From Enemella dayhoffiae (GTDB lineage: Bacteria; Actinomycetota; Actinomycetes; Propionibacteriales; Propionibacteriaceae), in NCBI RefSeq assembly GCF_002250625.1, contig NZ_NMVQ01000002.1, forward strand, positions 1 through 64,000: DNA of 64,000 bases. The letters are read 5' to 3'. Below the pieces are notes generated by a model. The model had not been told where the DNA came from, did no database searches, and was given only the letters and a program-made list of their open reading frames with translations. Position 1 is the first letter of the stretch. Each line of letters opens with the position of its first letter. Made by a program: the position numbers and the translations under genes. Shown one piece after another: positions 24,163 through 32,876 of the stretch.

Positions 24163-25289
24163 GCGGCCAGCCTGATGTGCTGATCCAGCCGCTGTTCCGG
24201 CTGCTCGACTTCAGTCGCTACGTGCTGGCGTTGCTCACCCTGGCGGTGAACGCGCTGCGCTTCCCGGCTGCGGAGAACCAGTTGCTGTTCGTCGTGGTCA
24301 ACGTGCTGCTGACCGGGGCGACCGTGGCCGCGCACTTCGTGTACGCCGTGCCGAACCTGCGGCGTCCCGTGGTCTTCTTCGCCGACTTCCTGTTCACCCT
24401 CGGGCTCACCGCCCTGTCGGCGGCGTCACTGGGGCGCGGCGGACACTGGCTACCGGTGACCGGGCTCTGGGCGGCGGTCGCGTCGATGACCCTGGCGGTG
24501 GGTTACGGCTGGGCGGCGGCGGCCTGTTCGGCCTTGGTGATCTTCGGTCTCATCCTGCTGCAGCACCCGGATCCGCGTCCGGAGGTGATCGGGCTGATGG
24601 TCGCCCTCACCCTGGGCGCTGGCGGGCTCGGCCACATGGTCGACCAGCTGCGCAAGGCCTCGGCCGAGCAACAGCGGTTGTACGCCAACGCCGCGGCGAT
24701 CGGCGAGCGACAGCGACTGGCTCGGATCGTGCACGACGGCGTACTGCAGGTGCTCGCCCTGGTGGAACGTGAGGGGCCGCACCTGGGGCCGCGCGGGATG
24801 ATGCTGGCCCGGCACGCCCGCGACCAGGAGGTGCAGCTGCGCGCCATGCTGCAGGAACGCGACATCGACCCGCACTCGCGCAACCCGCAGGACGTGACGC
24901 ACCGCAACTTCGCGGTCGCCCTGGACCGGCACGCCTCCAGTACGGTCACCGTCTCCACCCCCGCCGAACCGCTGCTGCTGGAGACCGCCCGGGCGCTGGA
25001 ACTCGACGCGGTGATCACCGAGGCGCTGAACAACGTGGCCAAGCACGCCGGACCGCAGGCGAAGGCCTGGCTGTTCCTCGAGATGGAGGGCAACACGGCG
25101 GTCATCTCGGTCCGCGACAACGGGGTCGGCGGGGACCCGAATCAGTTCGCGGCGGCGATGCGAAGTGGCCGGATGGGCATGAAAGACTCCATCTACGGCC
25201 GGATCCACGAGCTCGGCGGCACTGCGACCCTGCGGACCGCACCCGGGCGCGGGGTGGAGTGGGAGTTCCGCATTCCGATCCAGCCGTGA
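24159..25289 (+). CDS. Membrane sensor histidine kinase (MacS-like)
   Basis: The 376-residue kinase has about five N-terminal membrane helices (residues 20-160), a HisKA_3-type dimerisation helix with the phospho-acceptor His192 (RQRLARIVHDGVLQ), and an HATPase domain (ITEALNNVAKHAG, then VRDNGVGGD and RMGMKDSI). This layout matches the actinobacterial MacS family as I remember it. The response regulator 37 bp downstream is the obvious partner. Being co-transcribed with two PlsC-type genes suggests it may sense or control membrane lipid state (inference). Confidence 0.9.
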   Translation: MSGQPDVLIQPLFRLLDFSRYVLALLTLAVNALRFPAAENQLLFVVVNVLLTGATVAAHFVYAVPNLRRPVVFFADFLFTLGLTALSAASLGRGGHWLPVTGLWAAVASMTLAVGYGWAAAACSALVIFGLILLQHPDPRPEVIGLMVALTLGAGGLGHMVDQLRKASAEQQRLYANAAAIGERQRLARIVHDGVLQVLALVEREGPHLGPRGMMLARHARDQEVQLRAMLQERDIDPHSRNPQDVTHRNFAVALDRHASSTVTVSTPAEPLLLETARALELDAVITEALNNVAKHAGPQAKAWLFLEMEGNTAVISVRDNGVGGDPNQFAAAMRSGRMGMKDSIYGRIHELGGTATLRTAPGRGVEWEFRIPIQP

Positions 25290-25326
25290 GCAGGATTCGG
25301 GATCAGCGAAGGGTTCGTCGAACGGG

Positions 25327-26001
25327 ATGAGCAACCACGGCAACGAGACGACCGGCAAGCGGGTGATGCTGGTCGACGACCACCCGATGTGGCTGGAGGC
25401 CATGGGTGGTGACCTGGAGGACGACGGGTTCGTCATCGTCGCCACCGCCCGGACCGGGGAGGACTGCCTGCGCCGCGCCCGGGCCGCCCGGCCCGACGTG
25501 GTGGTGATGGACCTGCAGATCCCCACCCCCGACGGCGCCACCTGTACCGAGATCCTGATGGAGGAGTTCCCCGAGCTCAAGGTGCTGGTGGTCTCCGCCT
25601 CCGGCGAGCGCGCCGACGTGCTGCGCGCGGTGAAGGCCGGCGCCCGGGGTTACCTGCTCAAGTCGGCCACCCCCGAGGAGATGCGCGAGGGGGTACGCCA
25701 GACCGCCGCCGGGGAGGCCGTGTTCACCCCCAGCCTGGCCGGGATGGTGCTCGGCGAGTTCCGCCGGATGGTCACCAAGGCCGAGGAGCACAATGACTCC
25801 GGCCCCTCGCTGACCAGCCGCGAGATCGAGGTGCTGCGCTACGTCGCCAAGGGGATGGCCTATCGGGAGATCGCCGACGAGTTGTTCGTCTCCCATCGCA
25901 CCGTGCAGAACCACGTGCAGAACGTGCTCCGCAAACTGCAGTTGCACAACCGGGTCGAGTTGGCGTTGTACGCGGTGGAGCAGGGCTATCACGAAGCCTG
26001 A
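25327..26001 (+). CDS. NarL/LuxR-family response regulator
   Basis: The 224-residue regulator has a receiver domain with D17/D18, phospho-acceptor D62 (VVVMDLQIP) and conserved K112 (YLLKSA). A LuxR-type helix-turn-helix follows (LTSREIEVLRYVAKGM, EIADELFVSHRTVQNHVQNV). It is the partner of the upstream kinase. The N terminus carries a short polar extension. A broken second regulator gene follows immediately. Confidence 0.93.
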   Translation: MSNHGNETTGKRVMLVDDHPMWLEAMGGDLEDDGFVIVATARTGEDCLRRARAARPDVVVMDLQIPTPDGATCTEILMEEFPELKVLVVSASGERADVLRAVKAGARGYLLKSATPEEMREGVRQTAAGEAVFTPSLAGMVLGEFRRMVTKAEEHNDSGPSLTSREIEVLRYVAKGMAYREIADELFVSHRTVQNHVQNVLRKLQLHNRVELALYAVEQGYHEA

Positions 26002-26014
26002 ACGCGCTGCGGGT

Positions 26015-26020
26015 TAGGTT
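26015..26020 (+). promoter_or_regulatory. -10 element ahead of a broken response-regulator gene
   Basis: TAGGTT, 6 nt before ATG 26027; the same arrangement as at several intact genes in the window, so this pseudogene may still be transcribed. Confidence 0.4.
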
Positions 26021-26026
26021 GTTGCA

Positions 26027-26388
26027 ATGAGCGCCGCGGTGCCTGGCGCGGTGCTACGCGCACTCCTGGTCCATGATCAACCCCTGCTGCAAGCGGGTCT
26101 GCGGACCCGGCTCGAGGCGCCCGGTGAGACGAGGCCGATCCGGCTGGTCGGGGTGGCCACCAGCGCCCGCGCGGCCCTGGCCAAGGCCGCTGCCCTGCGT
26201 CCCGACCTGCTGCTGATGGACCTCCGGATGCTCGAGCTGGACGGGCTGGACGCCCTCCGCACCCTGCGCGCCCACCCGTTGCTTGCTGAAACTCCGTCAT
26301 CACCTACCTGAGCCGGTTGATGAAAAGACTCGGGTGCCCGAATCGGGCGGGCCTGACGATCATCGCCTTCGAGGCTGGGCTGCACTGA
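26027..26388 (+). pseudogene. Response regulator with internal deletion
   Basis: The first frame gives 94 residues of a receiver domain up to about helix 3 (LLVHDQPLLQAG, then LLLMDLRMLELDG with D65 as phospho-acceptor) before running into a stop. In a different frame, 26302-26388 encodes TYLSRLMKRLGCPNRAGLTI followed by IAFEAGLH and a stop: the last helices of a LuxR-type DNA-binding domain. About 80-90 residues between them are missing. It is therefore a NarL-type regulator broken by an internal deletion with frame change. A short truncated receiver could still be made. Confidence 0.85.
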
Positions 26389-26447
26389 CCGGCGGCTTCG
26401 CCGCGTCCGCTGCCCGGGCGCGATCGCTGGCCCAACCGGCGTACGCC

Positions 26448-26453
26448 TATCCT
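26448..26453 (+). promoter_or_regulatory. -10 element of a leaderless promoter (aroG)
   Basis: TATCCT, 6 nt before GTG 26460, overlapping the end of a GGCGTACGCC palindrome at 26438-26447. Confidence 0.45.
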
Positions 26454-26459
26454 TGCGGG

Positions 26460-27842
26460 GTGTCATTCCCCAGTCTTGAGCAGCTGCACGCCCTGAACCC
26501 GGTGCAGCAGCCGACCTATCCCGACCCGGCCGTCGTGGCCGGGGTGGTCGACCAGCTGCGCTCCCGGCCGCCGCTGGTGTTCGCCGGCGAGTGCGACGAC
26601 CTGCGCACCAAGCTGGCCGCGGTCGCCGATGGTCGCGCCTTTTTGATGCAGGGCGGGGACTGCGCCGAGACGTTCGCCGGAGTCAGCGCGCAGAACGTGA
26701 AGAACAAGCTGCAGGTGCTGCTGGCGATGTCGGTGGTGCTCACCTACGCCGGGCAGGTGCCGGTGGTGAAGCTCGGCCGGATCGCCGGGCAGTATGCCAA
26801 GCCGCGCTCCAAGGACACCGAGACCCGCGACGGGGTCACCCTGCCCACCTTCCGCGGGGACGCGGTCAACGGGTTCGAGTTCACCGAGGCCGCCCGGGTG
26901 CCCGACCCCAGGCGGCTGCTGGAGGTCTACAACGCCTCGGCGGCGACGCTGAACCTGACCCGCGCCTTCGTCACCGGCGGTTTCGCCGACCTGCGCTCGA
27001 TCCACTCCTGGAACGCCACCTTCGTCCGCAACGCCGGGGTGGTGGAGCGTTATGAGAAGTTGGCCGAGGAGATCGAGCGGGCGATGGCGTTCATGGTCGC
27101 CTGCGGGATCGATGACGAGTCGATGCGCACCGTCGACTTCCACGCCTCGCACGAGGCGTTGCTGCTGGAATATGAGCAGGCGCTGACCCGGATCGACTCG
27201 CGCTCCCAGCAGCCCTACATCACCTCGGGGCACTTCATCTGGATCGGGGAGCGGACCCGGCAGCTGAACGGTGCGCACGTCGAGCTGCTGCGCAGCGTAC
27301 GCAACCCGATCGGGGTGAAGCTCGGCCCGACCGCGACCGGTGAGGACGCGATCGCCATCGCCGACCGGCTCGACCCCGATCGCGAACCGGGCCGGCTCAC
27401 CTTCATCACCCGGATGGGCGCGGGCAAGGTGCGCGATAACCTGCCCCGGTTGATCGAGACCGTCGAGGCCACCGGTCGCAAGCCGGTGTGGGTGTGCGAC
27501 CCGATGCACGGCAACACCTTCGAGACGGCCAACGGTTACAAGACCCGGGCGTTCAGCCAGGTGGTCGAGGAGATCAACGGCTTCTTCGACGTGCACGACG
27601 AGCTCGGCAGCTGGCCCGGCGGTGTGCACGTCGAGCTGACCGGCGACGACGTCACCGAGTGCGTCGGTGGGGTGCGCGATCTCACCGAGTCGGACCTGGA
27701 GTCGCGTTACGAGACCGCCTGCGACCCGCGGCTGAACCGCAACCAGGCGCTCGAGCTCGCGTTCACCGTTGCCGAGCGGCTCACCGACGGCCGGATCAAC
27801 CGGATCAACCCGGTGCAGGAGTTCACCCCGGTGGAGTTCTGA
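26460..27842 (+). CDS. aroG: Class II 3-deoxy-7-phosphoheptulonate (DAHP) synthase
   Basis: This 460-residue plant-like (class II) enzyme condenses phosphoenolpyruvate with erythrose 4-phosphate, the first step of the shikimate pathway. Diagnostic stretches include LMQGGDCAETF, GRIAGQYAKPRS, FTEAARVPDPRRLL, the TSGHFIWIGERTRQL segment and WVCDPMHGNT. The start is GTG 26460 (VSFPSLEQLHALNP). No ribosome-binding site is visible, but a TATCCT element lies 6 nt upstream, so the transcript is probably leaderless. The longer frame beginning at 26283 passes through the broken regulator and is not used. It supplies the tryptophan branch that trpD also serves. Confidence 0.95.
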   Translation: MSFPSLEQLHALNPVQQPTYPDPAVVAGVVDQLRSRPPLVFAGECDDLRTKLAAVADGRAFLMQGGDCAETFAGVSAQNVKNKLQVLLAMSVVLTYAGQVPVVKLGRIAGQYAKPRSKDTETRDGVTLPTFRGDAVNGFEFTEAARVPDPRRLLEVYNASAATLNLTRAFVTGGFADLRSIHSWNATFVRNAGVVERYEKLAEEIERAMAFMVACGIDDESMRTVDFHASHEALLLEYEQALTRIDSRSQQPYITSGHFIWIGERTRQLNGAHVELLRSVRNPIGVKLGPTATGEDAIAIADRLDPDREPGRLTFITRMGAGKVRDNLPRLIETVEATGRKPVWVCDPMHGNTFETANGYKTRAFSQVVEEINGFFDVHDELGSWPGGVHVELTGDDVTECVGGVRDLTESDLESRYETACDPRLNRNQALELAFTVAERLTDGRINRINPVQEFTPVEF

Positions 27843-27872
27843 GGCCGGCGCTGCTGGAGGCCCCGGCCCCGA

Positions 27873-28709
27873 TCAGATCGGGTTGACCGGCGCGGCCGCG
27901 GGTTTGCGGTGACGGCGGTACCGGCCCTCCCATGCCGCCCACACCGAGATCACCAGCAGCGGCACGTGGCAGACGCCCATCCACCAGGACGCCGGATTGA
28001 GCAGGAACCAGGTCATCATGTTCAGCACCCCGAAGATGGAGCCCGCCCAGCCGGCCACGGCCAGGGTCGGTCGGTGCACCGAGTCGGCGAAGATCAGCAT
28101 CAGCCCCAGCACCACCGGTGTGGTCAGGCAGTAGGCGACACCCGCCCCATTGACCAGGACCTGTTCGTTGAACGCGGCCACCGCCGCCCCGTCGCGTACC
28201 GTGTAGGGCCACAGCCAGGCGAACAGCATCGGCACCAGCAACCACATCCGGTCGCGGCGGGGGGAGTCGAACCGGCTCAGCCCGGCGACCACGTCACGCA
28301 CCAGGAACCCGACCACCACGAGTTGGATCAGCGCATTGCCGAGCAGGAACACCGAACCCCAGGCGGTCTGGGTGCCCCAGTTCTGGCCAATGGCCACCAC
28401 GACCAGCGCCACGGCGTAGTAGCCCAGCACCGTCCGGGCGCGGACCGAACCGGAGAACCTGGGCCAGAACGCGAACGGGATGGTCGCGAAGAGCATCCAC
28501 TTGAAGGTGATCCGCAACGTCTCGACCGATTCGGCGACCGGGGCCATGATCACCTGTTGGATGGCGTTGCTCGTCTCGCCCAGGGGAAGATTGCGGGCGA
28601 TGGGCGGGATGAGGACCAGGAGCACCAGAAGGATCTTCAACCAGAGGCGGTTTGCCAACGGTTTGCGCGAGGCGGCTGCGGGGGCAGCGGGGGTCTGCAG
28701 CGTCGTCAT
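27873..28709 (-). CDS. Multi-pass membrane protein of unknown function
   Basis: A 278-residue protein with seven to eight membrane helices, for example WLKILLVLLVLIPPIARNL, VLGYYAVALVVVAIG and LAVAGWAGSIFGVLNMMTWF. The N terminus (about 25 residues) is polar and basic. A QNWGTQTAWGSVFLLGNALI segment and a WWMGVCHVPLLVISVW segment near the C terminus look conserved but match no family I can name. It is convergent with aroG and divergent from the threonine aldolase gene. Confidence 0.75.
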   Translation of the reverse strand: MTTLQTPAAPAAASRKPLANRLWLKILLVLLVLIPPIARNLPLGETSNAIQQVIMAPVAESVETLRITFKWMLFATIPFAFWPRFSGSVRARTVLGYYAVALVVVAIGQNWGTQTAWGSVFLLGNALIQLVVVGFLVRDVVAGLSRFDSPRRDRMWLLVPMLFAWLWPYTVRDGAAVAAFNEQVLVNGAGVAYCLTTPVVLGLMLIFADSVHRPTLAVAGWAGSIFGVLNMMTWFLLNPASWWMGVCHVPLLVISVWAAWEGRYRRHRKPAAAPVNPI

Positions 28710-28798
28710 GGTTCAGAATGACACGCGGGTAAGGTTCACCACCAGTACGAATCGGGTGAATTTGAGAAACATTTTCGGGGGTGCGATAGGACAGGAGC

Positions 28799-29833
28799 AT
28801 GATCGACCTGCGCTCCGACACCCTGACCGTGCCCGACGAGGCGATGCGGGCGGCGATGGCCTCCGCCCCGGTCGGTGACGACGTGTACGCCGAAGACCCC
28901 AGCATCTCCGCGCTCGAGCGGCGTACCGCCGACCTGCTCGGCCACCAGGCGGGTCTGTTCTGCGCCACCGGCTCGCTGTCCAACGTGCTCGGCGTGGCGA
29001 TGCTGGTTCAGCCCGGCCAGGAGGTGCTGTGTGACGTCGACGCGCACATCGCCCGCGCCGAGCTGGGCGCGCACGGGGCGCTGTCCGGGGTGACGATGCG
29101 CACCTGGGGCTCCAGCCGCGGGGTCACCGATCTGGCCACCATCGAGACCATGCTGGCCCCCGATGCCGGCCCCTATCTGGTGTCCACCGCGGCCGTCGCC
29201 CTGGAGAACACGCACAACTTCGGCGGCGGCACCATCCAGCCGCTCGAGCACCTGCAGGCCGTCCATCGGCTCTGCCGCGACGCCGGCGTACGCCTGCACC
29301 TGGACGGGGCGCGGCTGTGGAACGCCCACGTCGCCACCGGTACGCCGCTGGCGGACTATGGCCGACTCTTCGACACCGTCAGCGTGTGCTTCTCCAAGGG
29401 CCTCGGCGCGCCGGTCGGCTCCATGCTGCTCTCCGACGCCGAGACGATCGCCCGGGCCCGGGTGCTGCGCAAGCGGATGGGCGGCGGCTGGCGCCAGGCC
29501 GGGCTGCTGGCGGCCGCCGCCGACCACGCGCTCACCCACAACCTGGACCGGCTGGCCGACGACCACGCCGCCGCGCGTACCCTCGCCGAGGCCGTCGCCG
29601 AACGCGCCCCCGAGGCCGTCGACCTCGACCTGGTGCAGACCAACATCGTGGTGCTCTCCACCGGCCGCCGCCCGGCCCTCGACGTGGCGCTGGCCGCCGC
29701 CGAACAGGGGATCGTCGTGTCCGCCCTGGGCCGGCACATGATCCGCGCCGTCACCTGGCGCGGCGTCGACCGTGACCGCTGCCGGCGGGCCGGGGAGATC
29801 CTGGCCGGACTGCTCAGCGACCCCGCCGGGTGA
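28799..29833 (+). CDS. ltaE: Low-specificity L-threonine aldolase
   Basis: The 344-residue PLP enzyme begins with the family signature MIDLRSDTLTVPDEAMR and has ENTHNFGGG, HLDGARLWNA and the PLP lysine in VCFSKGLGAPVGS. It cleaves threonine or allo-threonine to glycine and acetaldehyde. ACAGGAGC precedes the ATG at 28799. It reads toward an MBL-fold gene 32 bp downstream that has its own likely promoter. Confidence 0.93.
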   Translation: MIDLRSDTLTVPDEAMRAAMASAPVGDDVYAEDPSISALERRTADLLGHQAGLFCATGSLSNVLGVAMLVQPGQEVLCDVDAHIARAELGAHGALSGVTMRTWGSSRGVTDLATIETMLAPDAGPYLVSTAAVALENTHNFGGGTIQPLEHLQAVHRLCRDAGVRLHLDGARLWNAHVATGTPLADYGRLFDTVSVCFSKGLGAPVGSMLLSDAETIARARVLRKRMGGGWRQAGLLAAAADHALTHNLDRLADDHAAARTLAEAVAERAPEAVDLDLVQTNIVVLSTGRRPALDVALAAAEQGIVVSALGRHMIRAVTWRGVDRDRCRRAGEILAGLLSDPAG

Positions 29834-29853
29834 TCGCGACGCAGCGGTCCGGC

Positions 29854-29859
29854 TAGGTT
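29854..29859 (+). promoter_or_regulatory. -10 element of a leaderless promoter (MBL gene)
   Basis: TAGGTT, 6 nt before ATG 29866, with no ribosome-binding site. Confidence 0.45.
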
Positions 29860-29865
29860 GGGGGC

Positions 29866-30504
29866 ATGCAGATCACACACCTCGGACATTCCGCGGTGCT
29901 GGTCGAGGTCGCGGGCCAGCGCATCCTGATCGACCCGGGCAACTTCTCCACCGCCTGGCACGACCAGACCGACCTCGACGCGATCGTGGTCACCCACCTG
30001 CACCCCGATCACGTCGACCCCGAACACGTCGGCGCGCTGATCGCCGCCAACCCGGACGCCCGGGTGCTGGTCGAGCCGGGCGTACCCGACAAGGTGGACC
30101 TGGCCCGCGCCGCTCGGATCCCGGCCGAGACCTCGACCACCGTCGGCGGGGTCGAGATCGCCACGGTCGGCGGCCAGCACGCGGTGATCCACCGCGACAT
30201 CCCGATGGTCGGCAACGTCGGCATCGTGATCAGCGCCGAGGGGGAGCCGACGCTGTTCCACCCGGGTGACTCGCTGGCCGCCTGCCCGCAGGGGATCGAC
30301 CTGCTGGCGTTGCCGGCGATGGGTCCGTGGGCGGCGATGAAGGAGCACATCGACTTCGCACGTCAGGTGGCGGCGCCGCGCGGTTTCCTGGTTCACGACG
30401 GGTTGCTCAACGACCGCGGCTGGGGCCTGGTGAACGGTCGGATCGGCGAGATGACCCCGACCGAGCTGGTCGACCTGCGCGACGGTACGCCCTGGACCGC
30501 CTGA
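29866..30504 (+). CDS. UlaG-like MBL-fold metal-dependent hydrolase
   Basis: The 212-residue protein shows the UlaG/YtnP-type pattern: MQITHLGHSAVLVE at the start, ILIDPG, THLHPDHVD (HxHxDH zinc motif), HAVIH, a late FHPGDS aspartate and LVHDGLLND. It is shorter than true lactonases. Substrate unknown; such proteins act on phosphoesters or lactones. Its stop lies 37 bp from the convergent end of the PASTA kinase gene, in a gap holding a 17-bp tandem duplication. Confidence 0.9.
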   Translation: MQITHLGHSAVLVEVAGQRILIDPGNFSTAWHDQTDLDAIVVTHLHPDHVDPEHVGALIAANPDARVLVEPGVPDKVDLARAARIPAETSTTVGGVEIATVGGQHAVIHRDIPMVGNVGIVISAEGEPTLFHPGDSLAACPQGIDLLALPAMGPWAAMKEHIDFARQVAAPRGFLVHDGLLNDRGWGLVNGRIGEMTPTELVDLRDGTPWTA

Positions 30505-30523
30505 TCCGGCCCGACCCCGACCC

Positions 30524-30557
30524 GTCAGACCAGCAGCAGGGTCAGACCAGCAGCAGG
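30524..30557. repeat. Exact tandem duplication of 17 bp
   Basis: GTCAGACCAGCAGCAGG occurs at 30524-30540 and again at 30541-30557. The second copy contains the kinase gene's last codons and stop (LLLV-stop, minus strand); the first copy repeats them after the stop. It looks like a recent duplication. Confidence 0.8.
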
Positions 30558-32719
30558 GTGATCGTCGAACCCTCGGGGGCCCTGGCGCCGGGGCCCGGTT
30601 CGCTGCTGGCGACGAAGCCCAGCCCGAGGTAGGTGGCCGACGGTTTGGTGGCCACCTTGAACCCGGCCTTCTGCATCACCTCGGTGGCCTCCTTGACGCC
30701 CATCGCCTTCACCTGCGGCACGGCCACCATCACCGGCCCGAGCGAGCGGACCAGGGTGACCTTGTCCCCGCGCCGCCCGGTGCCCTGGCTCGGTGACTGC
30801 GAGACGACTCGGCCCTCCGGCACGGTCCGCGAGTTCTCGGTCTTCACCTCGACGGTGAAACCGGCCTGCTCGAGCGCGTCCTGGGCGTCCTTGGCCGACT
30901 TGCCCGAATAGTTGGTGACCGGGATCGGCTTCGGTCCCTTGGACACGGTGAGCTCGACCTTGTCGCCGCGCTTCAGTGTGGCGCCGACCTCCGCCGAGGC
31001 GGCGATCACCTGTCCGGACGGTGCCTGCTCGTGCCAGTCCTCGGCGACCTGGCCGACGGTGAGGTGCCGGGAGGTCAACGCGCTGCTGGCCTCCTCCCGC
31101 GGCAGCCCGATCACCCGCGGCATCTCGAAGCGCTCCGGGCCCTTCGACACCACGGCGTGCACCCGGCCACCGCGCGGCACGTCGGCCCCGGTCACCGGGT
31201 CGGTGGATATCACCTGCCCATTCGGCACCGATTCGCTGTACGCCTCCTCGAAGGAGATCCGCAGTCCCGCGTCACCGACCGTCTGCTCGGCCGCCGCCCG
31301 GGTCAGCCCGGTGATCGCCGGCGTGGCCACGAACCGGCCGTCGGCCAGCCACCAACCGCCGCCGCCGACCAGTGCCGCCAGCACGACCAGCACCAGCGCG
31401 GCAACGAGACCGCGGCGGCGTACCGGACGACGCCCGGAGGCCTCGTCCACGACAGGCCGCCGGGCCGGTACCGGGATCGCCGCGACCGGTTCCCGGTCGG
31501 ACGGATCGAAGGTCTCATAGGCGTCCAGCATCGACGGGCTGACCGGCGCCTTCGGCTCGCCCCGTCCACCGGTACGCCCCGGCGCCCCAGTCCGCCCCGG
31601 CGCCCCCGTCCGCCCCGGCGCCCCCGTCCGCCCCGCCGACCCGGTGCGGCTGCGGGTGGTCGGCCCGACCGCGACGCGCTCGCTGACGTGCAGCGCATCG
31701 GAGACCGGATGCGGCACCTCCTCGGACGGCTCGATCACGGTGGGGGAGATCGGCGTACCCCAGTCCAACGGCTGGGTGTGTTCCAGATCGGCATAGCTGC
31801 GCGAGAACTCCTGGGTCAGCAGCGGGTCGTTCATCACCCCTGCCGACAGGGCGCGCAGCGCCTTGCGCACCATCGCCTGCAGCTCGCGCGCGTTCGTGGG
31901 GCGGCGCTCCGGTTCGCGCTGGGTGGCCGCCCGGACCAGGGCGTCCAGATAGGGCGGGATCCCGTCCCGGGAGGTGCGCCAGGACGTCTGCATCCGGGTC
32001 GAGGGGGAGGGGATCTCGTTGTGCACGTGGGCGTACGCCACCTGGATCGGCGTCTCCCCGGTGTGCGGCTTGCTGCCGGTGAGCATCTCGAACAGCACCA
32101 CGCCGGTGGAATAGACGTCGGAGCGGGTGTCGGCGCGGCCGTGCAGCACCAGCTCCGGCGGCAGATAGGAAACCGTGCCGATCAGCATCCCCTGGGTCGC
32201 CGTCGCGGTCTGCGCGGTGATCGCCCGGGCCAGCCCGAAGTCGGCCACCTTCAGCTGACCGCGGTCCGACAGCAGGATGTTCTCGGGTTTGATGTCGCGG
32301 TGCACCAGCCCGTTCTCGTGCGCCGACACCAGCGCGGACAGCACGTGGTCGATCAGCTCCAGGCAGCGCTGCGGCGGCAGCGGGGCGTCCCGGCTGATCA
32401 CCCGGCGCATCGTGCAGCCCTCGACGAACTCCATCACGATGTAGGGCCGGCCGTGGTCGTGGCCCTGGTCGAACACCGACACCACGTTGGGGTGGCTGAG
32501 CCGGGCGGCGGCGCGCGCCTCGCGATCGAACTTGCGGGTGAAGTCGTGGTCGTCACCGAGGCCCTCGTGCATCACCTTGACCGCGACCGTGCGGGTGAGC
32601 CGGGTGTCGAGGGCGCGATAGACCATCGCCATCCCGCCGCGGGCGAGCCGCTGCTGCACCTCGTAGCGCCCGTCCAGCACACATCCGACCATCGGGTCAG
32701 AGATGCTGGTTGTCGTCAC
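30542..32719 (-). CDS. Ser/Thr protein kinase with four PASTA domains
   Basis: The 725-residue kinase has a cytoplasmic eukaryote-like kinase domain (about 15-275; VAVKVMHE, HRDIKPENILL, ADFGLARA), a long juxtamembrane linker, one membrane helix (RGLVAALVLVVLAALVGGGG) and four extracellular PASTA repeats that bind peptidoglycan fragments. The linker has tandem GAPGRT units encoded by an 18-bp DNA repeat (31575-31628). The GTG at 32719 is chosen over the longer frame because GGAGCACAATC precedes it. By position near aroG and the polyprenyl synthetase it resembles mycobacterial PknL, but the PASTA region makes it PknB-like in form. It is divergent from thiE. Confidence 0.94.
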   Translation of the reverse strand: MTTTSISDPMVGCVLDGRYEVQQRLARGGMAMVYRALDTRLTRTVAVKVMHEGLGDDHDFTRKFDREARAAARLSHPNVVSVFDQGHDHGRPYIVMEFVEGCTMRRVISRDAPLPPQRCLELIDHVLSALVSAHENGLVHRDIKPENILLSDRGQLKVADFGLARAITAQTATATQGMLIGTVSYLPPELVLHGRADTRSDVYSTGVVLFEMLTGSKPHTGETPIQVAYAHVHNEIPSPSTRMQTSWRTSRDGIPPYLDALVRAATQREPERRPTNARELQAMVRKALRALSAGVMNDPLLTQEFSRSYADLEHTQPLDWGTPISPTVIEPSEEVPHPVSDALHVSERVAVGPTTRSRTGSAGRTGAPGRTGAPGRTGAPGRTGGRGEPKAPVSPSMLDAYETFDPSDREPVAAIPVPARRPVVDEASGRRPVRRRGLVAALVLVVLAALVGGGGWWLADGRFVATPAITGLTRAAAEQTVGDAGLRISFEEAYSESVPNGQVISTDPVTGADVPRGGRVHAVVSKGPERFEMPRVIGLPREEASSALTSRHLTVGQVAEDWHEQAPSGQVIAASAEVGATLKRGDKVELTVSKGPKPIPVTNYSGKSAKDAQDALEQAGFTVEVKTENSRTVPEGRVVSQSPSQGTGRRGDKVTLVRSLGPVMVAVPQVKAMGVKEATEVMQKAGFKVATKPSATYLGLGFVASSEPGPGARAPEGSTITLLLV
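31575..31628. repeat. Coding 18-bp tandem repeat in the PASTA kinase linker
   Basis: Three units (31575-31592, 31593-31610, 31611-31628), two of them identical, encode repeated GAPGRT hexapeptides on the minus strand. Unit number may vary between strains. Confidence 0.8.
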
Positions 32720-32864
32720 GATTGTGCTCCGTACACGGGTTGGGGAAGGTTGACTCGTGTGAAAGCTGTCCTGCTGGAGTCTAGGGAAATGGCCCGGCAT
32801 TGCAGGGTGACGCGCCGATGGTCGGCGAATGTCGCCGATCCTCCACCCGGCGGCCGTTGCCGGA

Positions 32865-32870
32865 TAGGCT
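32865..32870 (+). promoter_or_regulatory. -10 element of a leaderless promoter (thiE)
   Basis: TAGGCT, 6 nt before GTG 32877. Confidence 0.45.
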
Positions 32871-32876
32871 GACCGC

